Shown here: one piece after another, positions 17,216 to 26,477 of the stretch
Numbering within the stretch: the stretch's first letter is position 1
How the letters are laid out: every line of letters begins with the position of its first letter
Assembly (NCBI GenBank): GCA_041658405.1
Contig: JBBAAG010000006.1
Coordinates: 12,441 to 76,440, forward strand
Direction: 5' to 3'
Origin: Elusimicrobiota bacterium
GTDB lineage: Bacteria > Elusimicrobiota > UBA5214 > JBBAAG01
DNA length: 64,000 nucleotides
Notes under the pieces: model-generated
Seen by the model: only the letters and a program-made list of their open reading frames with translations
Told to the model about the DNA's origin: nothing
Databases searched by the model: none
Made by a program: the position numbers and the translations under genes

Positions 17216-19501
17216 ATGCTATCAAAAAGGTTTCAGCAGTTTAAACTTGAAGCGGAGAAGGATGTAGGGAGTAAACAGCGGTATGACTTTCTGCTTGACC
17301 GCGCTGTATTGTTGACGGAAGGGTATAAGCTTAACACTGCCGTACCGTTCGAACTTAGACGTGCAAAAGCGTTGGCGTACCTCATAGCAAATACTAAACC
17401 GCGGATGGATGAATCATCAATTATTGCGGGGTATTACCCGCATGTAAACGGTATGATGATCGCATATCCCGAATTATTTGGGTCAGGGGTGAAAGATATA
17501 AATGATTATGTTTCGAAAAAACCATACAAAGGAAAACAAAAAGCGCAGCTTGTCGACGTTCTTGAGTTTTGGACACGGCAGGCGCCGGTGAGTTTAAATA
17601 CTGCTATTTCTGATCCCAAAATAGGAAGTTATCGATATAACGGCATATTTATGGGTTCTGGTTGGTGTAACGGGCATTGTGTGCCGAATCACGAAAAAAT
17701 TTTAAAGATAGGGTATTCCGGTGTAGCTAAAGAAGCAATTGCTGTAATTAAGAAATTAAAACCTGAAGCACCAGGTTTTTATGAGCATAAACTGTTTTTA
17801 GACGGGATTATCGATATTTGTAATGCTGTAAAAGTTTTTGGGGAGAACTATGCTGCGGAACTTGAACTACGTGCAAATAAATGTGGTGGTACAGAACGCC
17901 AGAGGTTGTTAATACTTGCGGATACCTGCCGCCGGGTGCCGTACTATCCTGCGGAAAGTTTTATCGATGCTGTGCAATCATTATGGTTCCAGCATATGAT
18001 GATTACTATGGAAGACCAGCCTAACGCGCAATCACCCGGCAGGATAGACCAGTTTCTTTATCCTTACTTCAAAAAGGATAAGGTTGATGACGCGACAGCT
18101 ACTGAATTAATGACAGACTTGTTTTTGAAATACTGGAAACCCTATGATGTGCAGAACACGATGGTTGGCGGGCAGAGGGTTGACGGTACTGACGCAGTAA
18201 ATGAGTTGTCGTATATCACTCTAAAAGTGCTGAAGGATTTGCATATGATCCGCCCGGTATCCGTTAGATATCACAAGAAAACGGATTTCGGGTTAATTGA
18301 AGCTGCTGCGGATGTTATCTCTGACGGTATGGGTGTTCCCATGATGTTCAACGACGATATTATAATCCCGTCATTGCTGGATAAAGGTATTTCTTTGGAA
18401 GACGCGAGGGATTATGCGATTATCGGGTGTATTGAAGTGACTATCTCCGGGAAAGCCAACCCCCGAGCGGTGAGTCATTTAATGAACCTCGGAAAATGTT
18501 TTGAGCTCGCAATAAATAATGGTAAAGACATGCGTACTGGCGGACAGCTTGGAGTAGAAACCGGGTATCTATATAACTGTAAGAACTCTGCGCAGTTAAT
18601 GAGAATATATAAGCAACAGGTTGAATATTTTGCGAAGTACGCGGTTGCAATGTCGAATACCGGCGAAAAAATTCAGGCGTCAACTTATCCTATGCCTATC
18701 CTCTCTGCGATGACGGATGATTGTGTATCCCGCGGGGTGGACATCACAAAAGGCGGAGCAAGGTATAACTACCATAGTACCTGCGGGATCGGTGTGCCAA
18801 ATGTTGCGGACTCAATCGCTGCGGTTGATACTTTATGTTTTAAAACAAAAAAGTTGTCATTACGCAAGGTGTATAACGCATTAAAAAGTAATTATAAGGA
18901 CACTGAACCTGTGCGCCTGTTGTTGCTAAACCACGCGCCAAAGTACGGTAATGATATTGACTATGTGGATAAGTACGCACGTGAAGTTGCGGGGCATTAC
19001 TGCGACGTTATGAGTAAACACCGCAGCCCTACCGGGCAGTATTTTACGCACCTGTTTTCGTTCCGGTGGCACCTTGATCCGTGCGGGAAAAATTGCTGGG
19101 CAACGCCTGACGGGCGCAGGGCCGGTGATCCGCTGGCATACAGTATTTCCGCAACACAGGGACGGGATATTATCGGTGCGACAGCTGTGTGTAATTCAGT
19201 TGCAAAAATTGACCATCGGAAGTCCGCGGCAGGGACGTCGTTTATTATTGAACTTCATCCCAGCGTGTTTGATGATGATGGATACAAAAAAGTTGCGGCA
19301 CTGATGAAAACCTTTTTTGATAACGGCGGGGGTCAGTTGCAGTTCAATGTTGCCTCCGCGGATACTTTAAAAAAAGCACAGGAGAAACCTGAGGATTATA
19401 AAAACCTTTTTGTCCGGGTATCAGGTTTCAGCAGCCAGTTTGTTACGCTTGATAAAGAAATGCAGGATCATATTATTGCACGGACTAAGCATAGAAGGTG
19501 A
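17216..19501 (+). CDS. Glycyl-radical enzyme (PFL/diol-dehydratase-like), substrate unknown
   Basis: 761 residues, in the usual range. The start follows an AGGAGA ribosome site. The active-site loop is GCIEVTISGK with the thiyl Cys405 and Glu407; Cys-x-Glu is the pattern of the dehydratase/lyase branch (GCVEP in choline lyase and glycerol dehydratase), but the usual Pro is replaced by Val. The C-terminal glycyl-radical loop is RVSGFSSQF with Gly737. An N-terminal NGHCVPNHEKIL block matches the conserved GH-P-Y/H segment of the family. The activase gene lies 18 bp downstream. Possible reactions include dehydration or C-C/C-N/C-S cleavage; the altered loop prevents assignment to a known subfamily by eye. 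The enzyme is oxygen-sensitive, so it implies anaerobic growth. Confidence 0.9.
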   Translation: MLSKRFQQFKLEAEKDVGSKQRYDFLLDRAVLLTEGYKLNTAVPFELRRAKALAYLIANTKPRMDESSIIAGYYPHVNGMMIAYPELFGSGVKDINDYVSKKPYKGKQKAQLVDVLEFWTRQAPVSLNTAISDPKIGSYRYNGIFMGSGWCNGHCVPNHEKILKIGYSGVAKEAIAVIKKLKPEAPGFYEHKLFLDGIIDICNAVKVFGENYAAELELRANKCGGTERQRLLILADTCRRVPYYPAESFIDAVQSLWFQHMMITMEDQPNAQSPGRIDQFLYPYFKKDKVDDATATELMTDLFLKYWKPYDVQNTMVGGQRVDGTDAVNELSYITLKVLKDLHMIRPVSVRYHKKTDFGLIEAAADVISDGMGVPMMFNDDIIIPSLLDKGISLEDARDYAIIGCIEVTISGKANPRAVSHLMNLGKCFELAINNGKDMRTGGQLGVETGYLYNCKNSAQLMRIYKQQVEYFAKYAVAMSNTGEKIQASTYPMPILSAMTDDCVSRGVDITKGGARYNYHSTCGIGVPNVADSIAAVDTLCFKTKKLSLRKVYNALKSNYKDTEPVRLLLLNHAPKYGNDIDYVDKYAREVAGHYCDVMSKHRSPTGQYFTHLFSFRWHLDPCGKNCWATPDGRRAGDPLAYSISATQGRDIIGATAVCNSVAKIDHRKSAAGTSFIIELHPSVFDDDGYKKVAALMKTFFDNGGGQLQFNVASADTLKKAQEKPEDYKNLFVRVSGFSSQFVTLDKEMQDHIIARTKHRR

Positions 19502-19519
19502 ATAGGTAATACAATTTAA

Positions 19520-20338
19520 GTGGAGAAAGCCGTAATCTTTGATATCCAGCGGTTCTCGGTTCATGACGGGTACGGTATACGTACTACCGTATTTTTTAAG
19601 GGATGCACTCTTAATTGCGTATGGTGCCAGAACCCGGAATCGATTTCCGCGAAAAAACAGTTGTTGTTTCATTCCGAACTTTGTATTACCTGCGGTGCGT
19701 GCGCAATAATTTGTGGTAACGGGCATAAGATTTTACATAATAAACATGTATTCAATCGCAGGCCTTGTATATCGTGCGGGAAATGTACGTCCGCGTGCTT
19801 GACAAAAGCGTTGGTGGTTTCCGGGAAGGAAGTTACTGTAAACGATATCTGTGATGAAGTGGTGAAGGATAAAAAGTTTTATAGTTCTTCCGGTGGGGGT
19901 GTAACATTTTCGGGGGGTGAGCCTCTGGTATACTCATTGTTTATCCGCAGGGTAATGGATAAATTGAAGAAAGTAAAGGTCGGGGTTGCAATCCAAACCG
20001 CGGGGAATGTTAAATGGGAAAATATTGAACGCGTGATCGATGCTGATATTTTTATGTATGACCTTAAACTTATGGATCCCGGGCTTCATAAAAAGTATAC
20101 AGGATATTCCAATGACCTTATACTCCAGAATCTCAGGAAATTATCTGCCCTGCGTAAAGTAGTTGTGCGGACACCGTTAATCCCCGGGATCACTGATACC
20201 AAAAAAAATGTTGCTGCTATAAAACGTTTTGTGTCTGCACTACCAAACGTTATAGAATTAAAGTTCCTGCCTTATAACGAATTCACGCCGGCAAAATATA
20301 ATGCGTTAGGGCTTAAATATAAACTTCGCAGCATTTAA
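19520..20338 (+). CDS. Glycyl-radical enzyme activating enzyme (radical SAM)
   Basis: 272 residues, GTG start (MEKAVIFDIQRFSVHDG). The radical-SAM cluster motif is CTLNCVWC. Two ferredoxin-like clusters follow (CITCGACAIIC and CISCGKCTSAC), then SGGGVTFSGGEPL for SAM binding and DLKLMDP. This is the standard layout of activases for the PFL2/diol-dehydratase branch, which carry the extra 4Fe-4S insert. It installs the glycyl radical on Gly737 of the preceding gene product. The protein stops soon after YNEFTPAKYNALGLKYKL and lacks the last 20-25 residues seen in most relatives, so the C-terminus may be naturally short or truncated. Confidence 0.9.
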   Translation: MEKAVIFDIQRFSVHDGYGIRTTVFFKGCTLNCVWCQNPESISAKKQLLFHSELCITCGACAIICGNGHKILHNKHVFNRRPCISCGKCTSACLTKALVVSGKEVTVNDICDEVVKDKKFYSSSGGGVTFSGGEPLVYSLFIRRVMDKLKKVKVGVAIQTAGNVKWENIERVIDADIFMYDLKLMDPGLHKKYTGYSNDLILQNLRKLSALRKVVVRTPLIPGITDTKKNVAAIKRFVSALPNVIELKFLPYNEFTPAKYNALGLKYKLRSI

Positions 20339-20387
20339 TATTTCATAGTATTTACAAAAATATTTAAATGTGATATATTTTTTTATT

Positions 20388-21491
20388 ATGAAAACGCCAT
20401 ATTATTTTATCGACGAAAATAAGTTGATGTATAATCTTCTTAAAATAGAGAAGTTGCGCAAACTTTCCGGGACAAAGTCAGTGCTCGCGCTTAAATGTTT
20501 TTCTACATGGTCAGTATTCAACCTTATGCGTAAGTATATGGATGGAACCACAAGTAGTTCGTTGTACGAAGCAAGGCTTGGGCATGAAAAGTTTGGGAAA
20601 GAAGTTCATGCGTACAGTGTTGCATGGAAGGATAACGAAATCAGTGAAGTAAAAAAGTATGCAAGTAAGGTTATCTTCAATTCTATTTCTCAATTAAACC
20701 GTTTTTATAGAGAAGTCAGGACGTTGCCTTTGGGTTTACGTGTGAACCCCGGGATTAGTTATTCGCATTTTGACCTTGCAAATCCTGTACGTAAATATTC
20801 GCGGTTAGGCGTGTGCAGTATTAATGATGTAGAACGCGTGCTTCCAAAAATATCCGGGTTAATGTTTCATTATAACTGCGAGAATAATGACTATAAAAAC
20901 ATCTGCCAAAACCTTAGTTTCATCGCGGATAAATACGGGAAAATACTGAAAAAACTTGACTGGGTAAGCCTTGGCGGCGGGTATTATTTTACGCAGAAAG
21001 GGTTCCCGCTTGAAAAGTTTGCACATAAACTCAAGGAGTTTAGCACAACTTTTGGTGTGCAGGTATACCTTGAACCCGGGGAAAGTTCTATCACTCAAAG
21101 CGCAGAGCTTGTCACTACAGTCGTAGATATTGTGCGTAACAAAAAAAGTGTTGCGATAGTCGACGCATCAACGGAAGCGCATATGCTTGACCTCCTGATC
21201 TACCGCATCCCGGCGAAGATGGAATACGGTATAAGTAAAACCGGAAAGCATAGGTACATCGTTGCGGGACGGTCATGTTTAGCGGGTGATATTTTTGGTG
21301 AGTACTCTTTTAAATCGCCGTTGCGGATAGGCAGTGAACTGCGTATTACCGACGCTGCGGGGTATACTATGGTGAAAAAAAACTGGTTCAACGGTTTACA
21401 AATGCCGTCGATTGTAGTGAAAAGGTTAAACGGTAAATTGGACATCATAAAAAGTTTTAGTTATAATGATTTTAAAGATAGTTTGTCGTAA
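20388..21491 (+). CDS. nspC: Carboxynorspermidine decarboxylase
   Basis: 367 residues from the ATG. A GTG 18 bp earlier would add MIYFFI, but relatives begin close to MKTPYYFIDENKL. PLP-binding lysine is Lys36 in VLALKCFS. Further signatures are YEARLGHEKFGKEVHAYSVAW, LGLRVNPGISYSHF, LDWVSLGGGYYFT, and YLEPGESSI; these are the alanine-racemase-fold decarboxylase landmarks of NspC rather than lysine or arginine decarboxylase. It converts carboxynorspermidine or carboxyspermidine to norspermidine or spermidine in the cytosol. The dehydrogenase of the same pathway starts 25 bp downstream. No strong ribosome site precedes the start. Confidence 0.9.
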   Translation: MKTPYYFIDENKLMYNLLKIEKLRKLSGTKSVLALKCFSTWSVFNLMRKYMDGTTSSSLYEARLGHEKFGKEVHAYSVAWKDNEISEVKKYASKVIFNSISQLNRFYREVRTLPLGLRVNPGISYSHFDLANPVRKYSRLGVCSINDVERVLPKISGLMFHYNCENNDYKNICQNLSFIADKYGKILKKLDWVSLGGGYYFTQKGFPLEKFAHKLKEFSTTFGVQVYLEPGESSITQSAELVTTVVDIVRNKKSVAIVDASTEAHMLDLLIYRIPAKMEYGISKTGKHRYIVAGRSCLAGDIFGEYSFKSPLRIGSELRITDAAGYTMVKKNWFNGLQMPSIVVKRLNGKLDIIKSFSYNDFKDSLS

Positions 21492-21516
21492 TATGAAACA
21501 AGGAGATTAAGTTTAG

Positions 21517-22752
21517 ATGAGAAAGAACGTGTTGATCATCGGTGCGGGCGGTGTTTCGCATGTAGCAGCGCATAAGGCTGCAATGCATAACGACGTATTA
21601 GGCGATATCTGTATAGCGTCACGGACACAAAAAAAGTGTGATGCTATAATAGAAAGCGTTAACCGAAAAAATAATGTTAAGGATAAAAGTAAAAAACTGT
21701 ATTCCCGCCAGGTCAACGCATTAGACGTAGCTGCAACAAGTAAGCTTATCAAAGAAACAAAATCTGATATCGTCCTTAACCTCGGGCAGGCGTATGTTAA
21801 TATGTCAGTCCTTGAAGCATGTATCAATACCGGTGCGGTGTATATGGATACCGCAATACATGAAGATCCGGGTAAGGTATGCGAGGACCCGCCCTGGTAC
21901 GCGAACTACGAATGGAAACGCCGTGACCGGTGTAAGGACAATAAGGTTACAGCAATCCTTGGGGTTGGGTTTGATCCCGGTATAGTCAACGCATGGTGCG
22001 CGCTTGCGGTAAAGCATTACTTCGACAAGATTGATACCATCGATATTATGGATGTCAACGCAGGTAGTCACGGTAAATATTTCGCAACAAACTTTGATCC
22101 TGAGATAAACTTCCGTGAGTTCAAAAAAGTGTGGACATGGATTGACCGTAAATGGGTGGAAGCTAAAGTACATGATGTGAAACGGTTCTACAACTTCCCG
22201 GTTGTCGGTAAACTGCCGATATATCTTAACGGCCATGACGAACTTCATTCGTTATCAAAAAATATTGATGCTAATAGTATCCGTTTTTGGATGGGTTTCG
22301 GGGATCATTATATTAATGTGTTCACAGTACTTACCAAGCTCGGGTTAACCTCCGAGAAACCGATTAAGACCGCGGAAGGTGTTGAGGTTATACCGCTGAA
22401 AGTCCTGAAAGCATTACTTCCCGACCCGTCGTCATTAGCGCCGGGGTATACCGGTAAAACGTGTATCGGTAATCTTATTAAAGGAACTAAAGACGGGAAA
22501 CCTAAGAAAGTGTTTATCTACAATATCTGTGACCATGCGGAGTGTTATAAAGAAATTGAAGCACAGGCAATTTCGTATACTGCCGGAGTGCCGCCCATAG
22601 CTGCAGCGATGCTTGTCGCTAACGGTAAGTGGGATGTCAAACGTATGGTCAATGTTGAAGAACTTGACCCGGACCCGTTTATTGAACTGCTAAACGGTAT
22701 GGGCTTACCAACAGAAGTGTTGGAGAACCCGCCTGAACAGGAAATGCCATAA
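21517..22752 (+). CDS. Carboxynorspermidine dehydrogenase (saccharopine-dehydrogenase family)
   Basis: 411 residues, start after AAGGAGATTAAG. The N-terminal Rossmann motif is VLIIGAGGVSHVAAHKAA. Later landmarks are GVGFDPGIVNAWCALA, DVNAGSHGKYFATNFDPEIN and CDHAECYKEI, characteristic of the carboxy(nor)spermidine synthase group related to Lys1/saccharopine dehydrogenase. It condenses a diamine (putrescine or diaminopropane) with aspartate semialdehyde using NADPH. With NspC this gives the alternative, S-adenosylmethionine-independent route to spermidine-type polyamines common in gut and environmental anaerobes. The MFS gene is convergent with it. Confidence 0.9.
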   Translation: MRKNVLIIGAGGVSHVAAHKAAMHNDVLGDICIASRTQKKCDAIIESVNRKNNVKDKSKKLYSRQVNALDVAATSKLIKETKSDIVLNLGQAYVNMSVLEACINTGAVYMDTAIHEDPGKVCEDPPWYANYEWKRRDRCKDNKVTAILGVGFDPGIVNAWCALAVKHYFDKIDTIDIMDVNAGSHGKYFATNFDPEINFREFKKVWTWIDRKWVEAKVHDVKRFYNFPVVGKLPIYLNGHDELHSLSKNIDANSIRFWMGFGDHYINVFTVLTKLGLTSEKPIKTAEGVEVIPLKVLKALLPDPSSLAPGYTGKTCIGNLIKGTKDGKPKKVFIYNICDHAECYKEIEAQAISYTAGVPPIAAAMLVANGKWDVKRMVNVEELDPDPFIELLNGMGLPTEVLENPPEQEMP

Positions 22753-22771
22753 TATATTTTCTGTAGAGTGT

Positions 22772-23956
22772 TTATGTGCGTATCTTCAACGTAAACACAA
22801 GGTTTACCAGTGCGAGTACTGCGCCGCTGAGGAAAATGTATTCGTACCCGAACCGAGTCCATACAATACCGCCGAGTAATGCAACACTTATCGAGAATAC
22901 GTGGTCAATCGACGTTCCTGCGGATAATGTTGCGGTAACGTCCTGCGGAGATAATGCTACTTTCTTAAGATACGTAGCGCGGGCCATACTCACAGACATT
23001 AGCAGCTGGTCTATGATATAACACCCGCTGATGATTGCCAGTGCAACACCATGGCTGAACATTTTACCTGCAAATCCATAGAATACGCAGACAAATACTG
23101 TCATCACGGTTTCTATAGAAAGGATCACGCGTTCACCGTACTTATCGATCCATCTCCCGAGTAAGGGTTTGAATACTATACCTATAATCCCGCCGATAGT
23201 GAGCAACGTTGCGATTGCCTGTGTTGGCTGCATATACACGGTGATCAATACCCACGGAGCGAAGGTCATGAATAACTGTTTTCTCGTGCCGAACATCACG
23301 GTTAGGATGTAATACAAATAGTACTCTTTCCGGTAAACAAGTTTTGTTTTAAACGGGACGGGCATATTTTTTTTCATCCCGAATATTAACCCCGCAGCGA
23401 GAAGCAGGAATACAGCGGAAATTATGAATGCCGTGGGAAAGTTTAACCTCAAATATTTGAACCCCAGAAAAATAAAGAAACTACCGGCAATCGCTGCGAA
23501 ATTACCCGCACCCTGTAACTGCCCAAGCCGGCGGCCGGTCTTCCCATCCCTCGCGAGTTCCATCCCGATATCCGAGGTTAACGGCAAAAATATGTGCTGG
23601 CCTAAACTGAAGATAAACAGCCAGGCAAGCATTACAGAAAAACTTTTTGCTGTAAGGGCAATTAATAATATCCCGATGGCAGCAAGAACCTGTGATACCG
23701 CTGCCAAAGTGCGGTTACAAAAGAAAAATAGTAGTGCAGATATAAAAACTACCATCACACCGGGAAGTTCACGCGGGAGTTCAATCACTGTCCTCTGCAG
23801 GCTCGTGATAGCGTATTGTTCATTCAAGAAGTTGTTGAATGTAGACTCCACAATACTTGACGCAAAGCCAATGAATACAGTTGCCAGTAAAAATAGCCAG
23901 AAGTCGCGGGGTAATGATCTTGCTTTATCTTTAAACTGTTCAATATACTTTTTCAA
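22772..23956 (-). CDS. Major facilitator superfamily transporter
   Basis: 394 residues with about 12 hydrophobic helices and a central charged loop (FGMKKNMPVPFKTKLVYRKEYY). Family-type motifs between helices 2-3 and 8-9 are weak (KPLLGRWIDKYGERVI in the second half is the clearest). Both termini are cytosolic. The subfamily is not recognised and no substrate can be given. It is convergent with the polyamine dehydrogenase, 19 bp between stops, so co-regulation is not implied. Confidence 0.85.
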   Translation of the reverse strand: MKKYIEQFKDKARSLPRDFWLFLLATVFIGFASSIVESTFNNFLNEQYAITSLQRTVIELPRELPGVMVVFISALLFFFCNRTLAAVSQVLAAIGILLIALTAKSFSVMLAWLFIFSLGQHIFLPLTSDIGMELARDGKTGRRLGQLQGAGNFAAIAGSFFIFLGFKYLRLNFPTAFIISAVFLLLAAGLIFGMKKNMPVPFKTKLVYRKEYYLYYILTVMFGTRKQLFMTFAPWVLITVYMQPTQAIATLLTIGGIIGIVFKPLLGRWIDKYGERVILSIETVMTVFVCVFYGFAGKMFSHGVALAIISGCYIIDQLLMSVSMARATYLKKVALSPQDVTATLSAGTSIDHVFSISVALLGGIVWTRFGYEYIFLSGAVLALVNLVFTLKIRT

Positions 23957-24028
23957 AAAATAATCCTTATGTTCTGTTGATACTATAGTTTATAACAAAA
24001 AATGTGTTAAGTTGTTATAATATTGATT

Positions 24029-25972
24029 ATGAATATATTTATCGTAGTTATAATTTTACTCTGTATCCCTGTTACGGGATATACCGCCACGTCAATCGAT
24101 GCGGATAATACAAATATACAGTATATCGGCCGGATAGATTTTAGTAACCCAAAAAAACCTGCGTTTGACTGGTCCGGCGCGTATATTTACGCAAGGTTTA
24201 CCGGTACCTCATGTAAGATCAGGGTACAGGAGCCAATGGCGGATTGTTGGTATAACGTTTTTGTTGATAACGCAGCGCAGCCGCTGGTTATTGGTTCGAC
24301 AGTAGCAGCGGCAGTGGTATATCCTGTTGCCAGCGGGCTAGCGGATACCACGCATTCAATACTTATCACGCGAAGAAATGAAGCGTCACTCGGGAAAACA
24401 CAGTTTCTCGGGTTTATCCTCGATACTGGGGAGGCATTACAGGCATGTCCCGCGCGTCCCACACGGAGGATTGAAGCAATCGGTGATTCAATCACCTGCG
24501 GGTATGGCAATATGGGCGCCGCGACGGATACTTTTAAAAAGTCTACGGAAAACAATTATCTTACTTACGAAGCAATAGCTGCACGGGCGTTAAACGCAGA
24601 TTTTACAGTTGTTGCATGGTCAGGGAAGGGTGTTATACGCAACTACGACGATTCAGTAACGGCTTCCGCTACGCCATTACCTATGTATTATTACCGTACA
24701 TTGGGGAATAGTGTTAATTCCTCAACCTGGACTTTTATACCTCAACCACAGGTTATTACGATACATCTTGGGACTAATGATTTCTCAACTAGCCCGAATC
24801 CCAGCCAAACACAGTTTGAGAACGCGTACCTCGCATTTGTCCAACAGATACGGTTAAGGAATCCTGATGCGCATATCGTATGTATTTACAGTACATTAAT
24901 AAAAAGCGCGGTCAAGCCGTATATCCAGGATGTGGTAACACAATCGGGGGATAGTAAAGTACATTTCGCGGATCTCGGAGTTACGCTTAACTATCCCGCA
25001 GACTGGGGTGCCAGCGGGCATCCAAACGTAAGCGGGCATCAGAAAATGGCAAATGCGCTGGTACCGTTGATACAAAACTTTTTTGTTGCGGATTCAACTC
25101 CGGTTAATACCGCACCGGAAACGCCGTATACACTTACCGGCAGCAGTTATACTCTGACGAATACCACCTGCACGTTTAATACTGCCGCCACCGATCCTGA
25201 TGGTGATAATGTGAAGTACCGGTACGACTGGGGTGACGGAACTACAACGGAGACTACACTGCAAACTTCTGGAGTAACGGTATCCGTACAGCATTCATGG
25301 CCCGCAATCGGGCAGTATAGTGTTAAAACAAAAGCTGTTGATGAGCATAACGAAGAATCCGCGTGGTCAGCTGTATTAACCGTGAGGGTATCTTCCGTAA
25401 CGTATTACTGCACTCTCAGCACCTCAATAAACCAGGTTGAGTGGGGATACATAACAAAAACACCGGAGAAAAGTGTTTATATTAAAGGTGAACAATTACA
25501 ACTTACTGCTGTCCCGTCTGAAGGTTATAGGTTCACGAGTTGGTCCGGCGGGGTGACGAGCGAAACAAATCCATTGACCTTAGCATTGGCTACCAATACC
25601 GCAGTAACCGCAAATTTTGAGATCATCATCCAAAGTACTTTTAGTTTAACCATAAATATATCCCCTACCGGTGCGGGGGCCGTTACAAAACAGCCGAATA
25701 TGATACATTACTCATCGGGGACTACGGTAACGCTTACCGCAAAAGCGGCAGAGGGTTATGCTTTTAAAGAATGGGCCGGTGATGTTATGAGTACGTCTAA
25801 TCCAGTAACGTTTAAGATGTCTTCCCCAAAAACTCTTACCGCCGTATTTGACGTGCGGGCGGTTGAGCAAGAAGATACTGTAAAACCTGCGGAAGTTCAT
25901 ATCGGTTCAAGCGGGGGTATCCGCAAAAAAATCGGTGAGTTAAAACAAAAAATGTCTTCCACAGGACAGTGA
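24029..25972 (+). CDS. Secreted CE2-type carbohydrate esterase with PKD and two repeat domains
   Basis: 647 residues from the ATG; a TTG six bases upstream is less likely. A signal peptide (residues 1-20) is followed by a jelly-roll domain (about 30-130, with FDWSGAYIYARFTGTSCKIRV) and an SGNH domain (about 148-345): GDSITCGYGN with Ser154, HLGTNDFS, and SGHPNVSGHQKMA with His331. Jelly-roll plus SGNH is the layout of CE2 acetyl-xylan/deacetylating esterases. The Asp that usually precedes His is Ser here, as in CE2 members that use a dyad. A PKD domain (about 355-460) and two InlB B-type/Listeria-Bacteroides repeats (LTAVPSEGYRFTSWSGGV and LTAKAAEGYAFKEWAGDV) follow. A -10 box (TATAAT at 24016-24021) lies only 7 bp before the ATG, so the mRNA may be leaderless. 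Confidence 0.85.
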   Translation: MNIFIVVIILLCIPVTGYTATSIDADNTNIQYIGRIDFSNPKKPAFDWSGAYIYARFTGTSCKIRVQEPMADCWYNVFVDNAAQPLVIGSTVAAAVVYPVASGLADTTHSILITRRNEASLGKTQFLGFILDTGEALQACPARPTRRIEAIGDSITCGYGNMGAATDTFKKSTENNYLTYEAIAARALNADFTVVAWSGKGVIRNYDDSVTASATPLPMYYYRTLGNSVNSSTWTFIPQPQVITIHLGTNDFSTSPNPSQTQFENAYLAFVQQIRLRNPDAHIVCIYSTLIKSAVKPYIQDVVTQSGDSKVHFADLGVTLNYPADWGASGHPNVSGHQKMANALVPLIQNFFVADSTPVNTAPETPYTLTGSSYTLTNTTCTFNTAATDPDGDNVKYRYDWGDGTTTETTLQTSGVTVSVQHSWPAIGQYSVKTKAVDEHNEESAWSAVLTVRVSSVTYYCTLSTSINQVEWGYITKTPEKSVYIKGEQLQLTAVPSEGYRFTSWSGGVTSETNPLTLALATNTAVTANFEIIIQSTFSLTINISPTGAGAVTKQPNMIHYSSGTTVTLTAKAAEGYAFKEWAGDVMSTSNPVTFKMSSPKTLTAVFDVRAVEQEDTVKPAEVHIGSSGGIRKKIGELKQKMSSTGQ

Positions 25973-25973
25973 T

Positions 25974-26444
25974 ATGAACTTATACAAAAAAATATGTACT
26001 ACCGCGGTTCTGGTGTATATCCTCGCAATCCCTTCTTCTGTGGTAGCTGCCTCAAAGATGGATCTCGGGGTAACATTAGGTACTTACGGTATCGGCGCAA
26101 AGGTTGGGTTTACCAATAATTTTGCAGCGGAACTACGGTATGCACTTGAACCAGATGTGCATAACACATCCTTCCGTGGATGTTATTTGTTCTTACAAAA
26201 TAAGAATTTGTCACCGTTTGCCGGGGTTGAGTACGGGTTGATAGATTTTGTAGCGGAAGATATCACGGGTACTGGGAATATGATGAACGCTTTTATCGGG
26301 AGTGAATTACGGTTAAAACCCTGGCTTGCATTAAATATTGACCTCGCGTATTCGTATGTCACGCTTACCTCGGGGGATTATAGTGTTGCCGGGCCGGAAT
26401 GGTTGTTCAATGCAGGTATTGTGTTTTACCTTAAAACTAATTAA
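25974..26444 (+). CDS. Small outer-membrane beta-barrel-like protein
   Basis: 156 residues. A signal peptide ends around VVAAS. The rest alternates polar and hydrophobic residues as in an 8-strand barrel (GVTLGTYGIGAKVGF, FAAELRYAL, FAGVEYGLIDF, PWLALNIDLAYSYV) and ends in an aromatic-containing strand. The ATG sits one base after the esterase stop, so translation is coupled. It resembles the protein at 45020-45496 in length and strand pattern (both share a C-xx-F/Y barrel layout with PFAGVE-Y). No function is assigned. Confidence 0.75.
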   Translation: MNLYKKICTTAVLVYILAIPSSVVAASKMDLGVTLGTYGIGAKVGFTNNFAAELRYALEPDVHNTSFRGCYLFLQNKNLSPFAGVEYGLIDFVAEDITGTGNMMNAFIGSELRLKPWLALNIDLAYSYVTLTSGDYSVAGPEWLFNAGIVFYLKTN

Positions 26445-26477
26445 TAATTATAGAATAAGGATGGGGGTAATAAAAGA

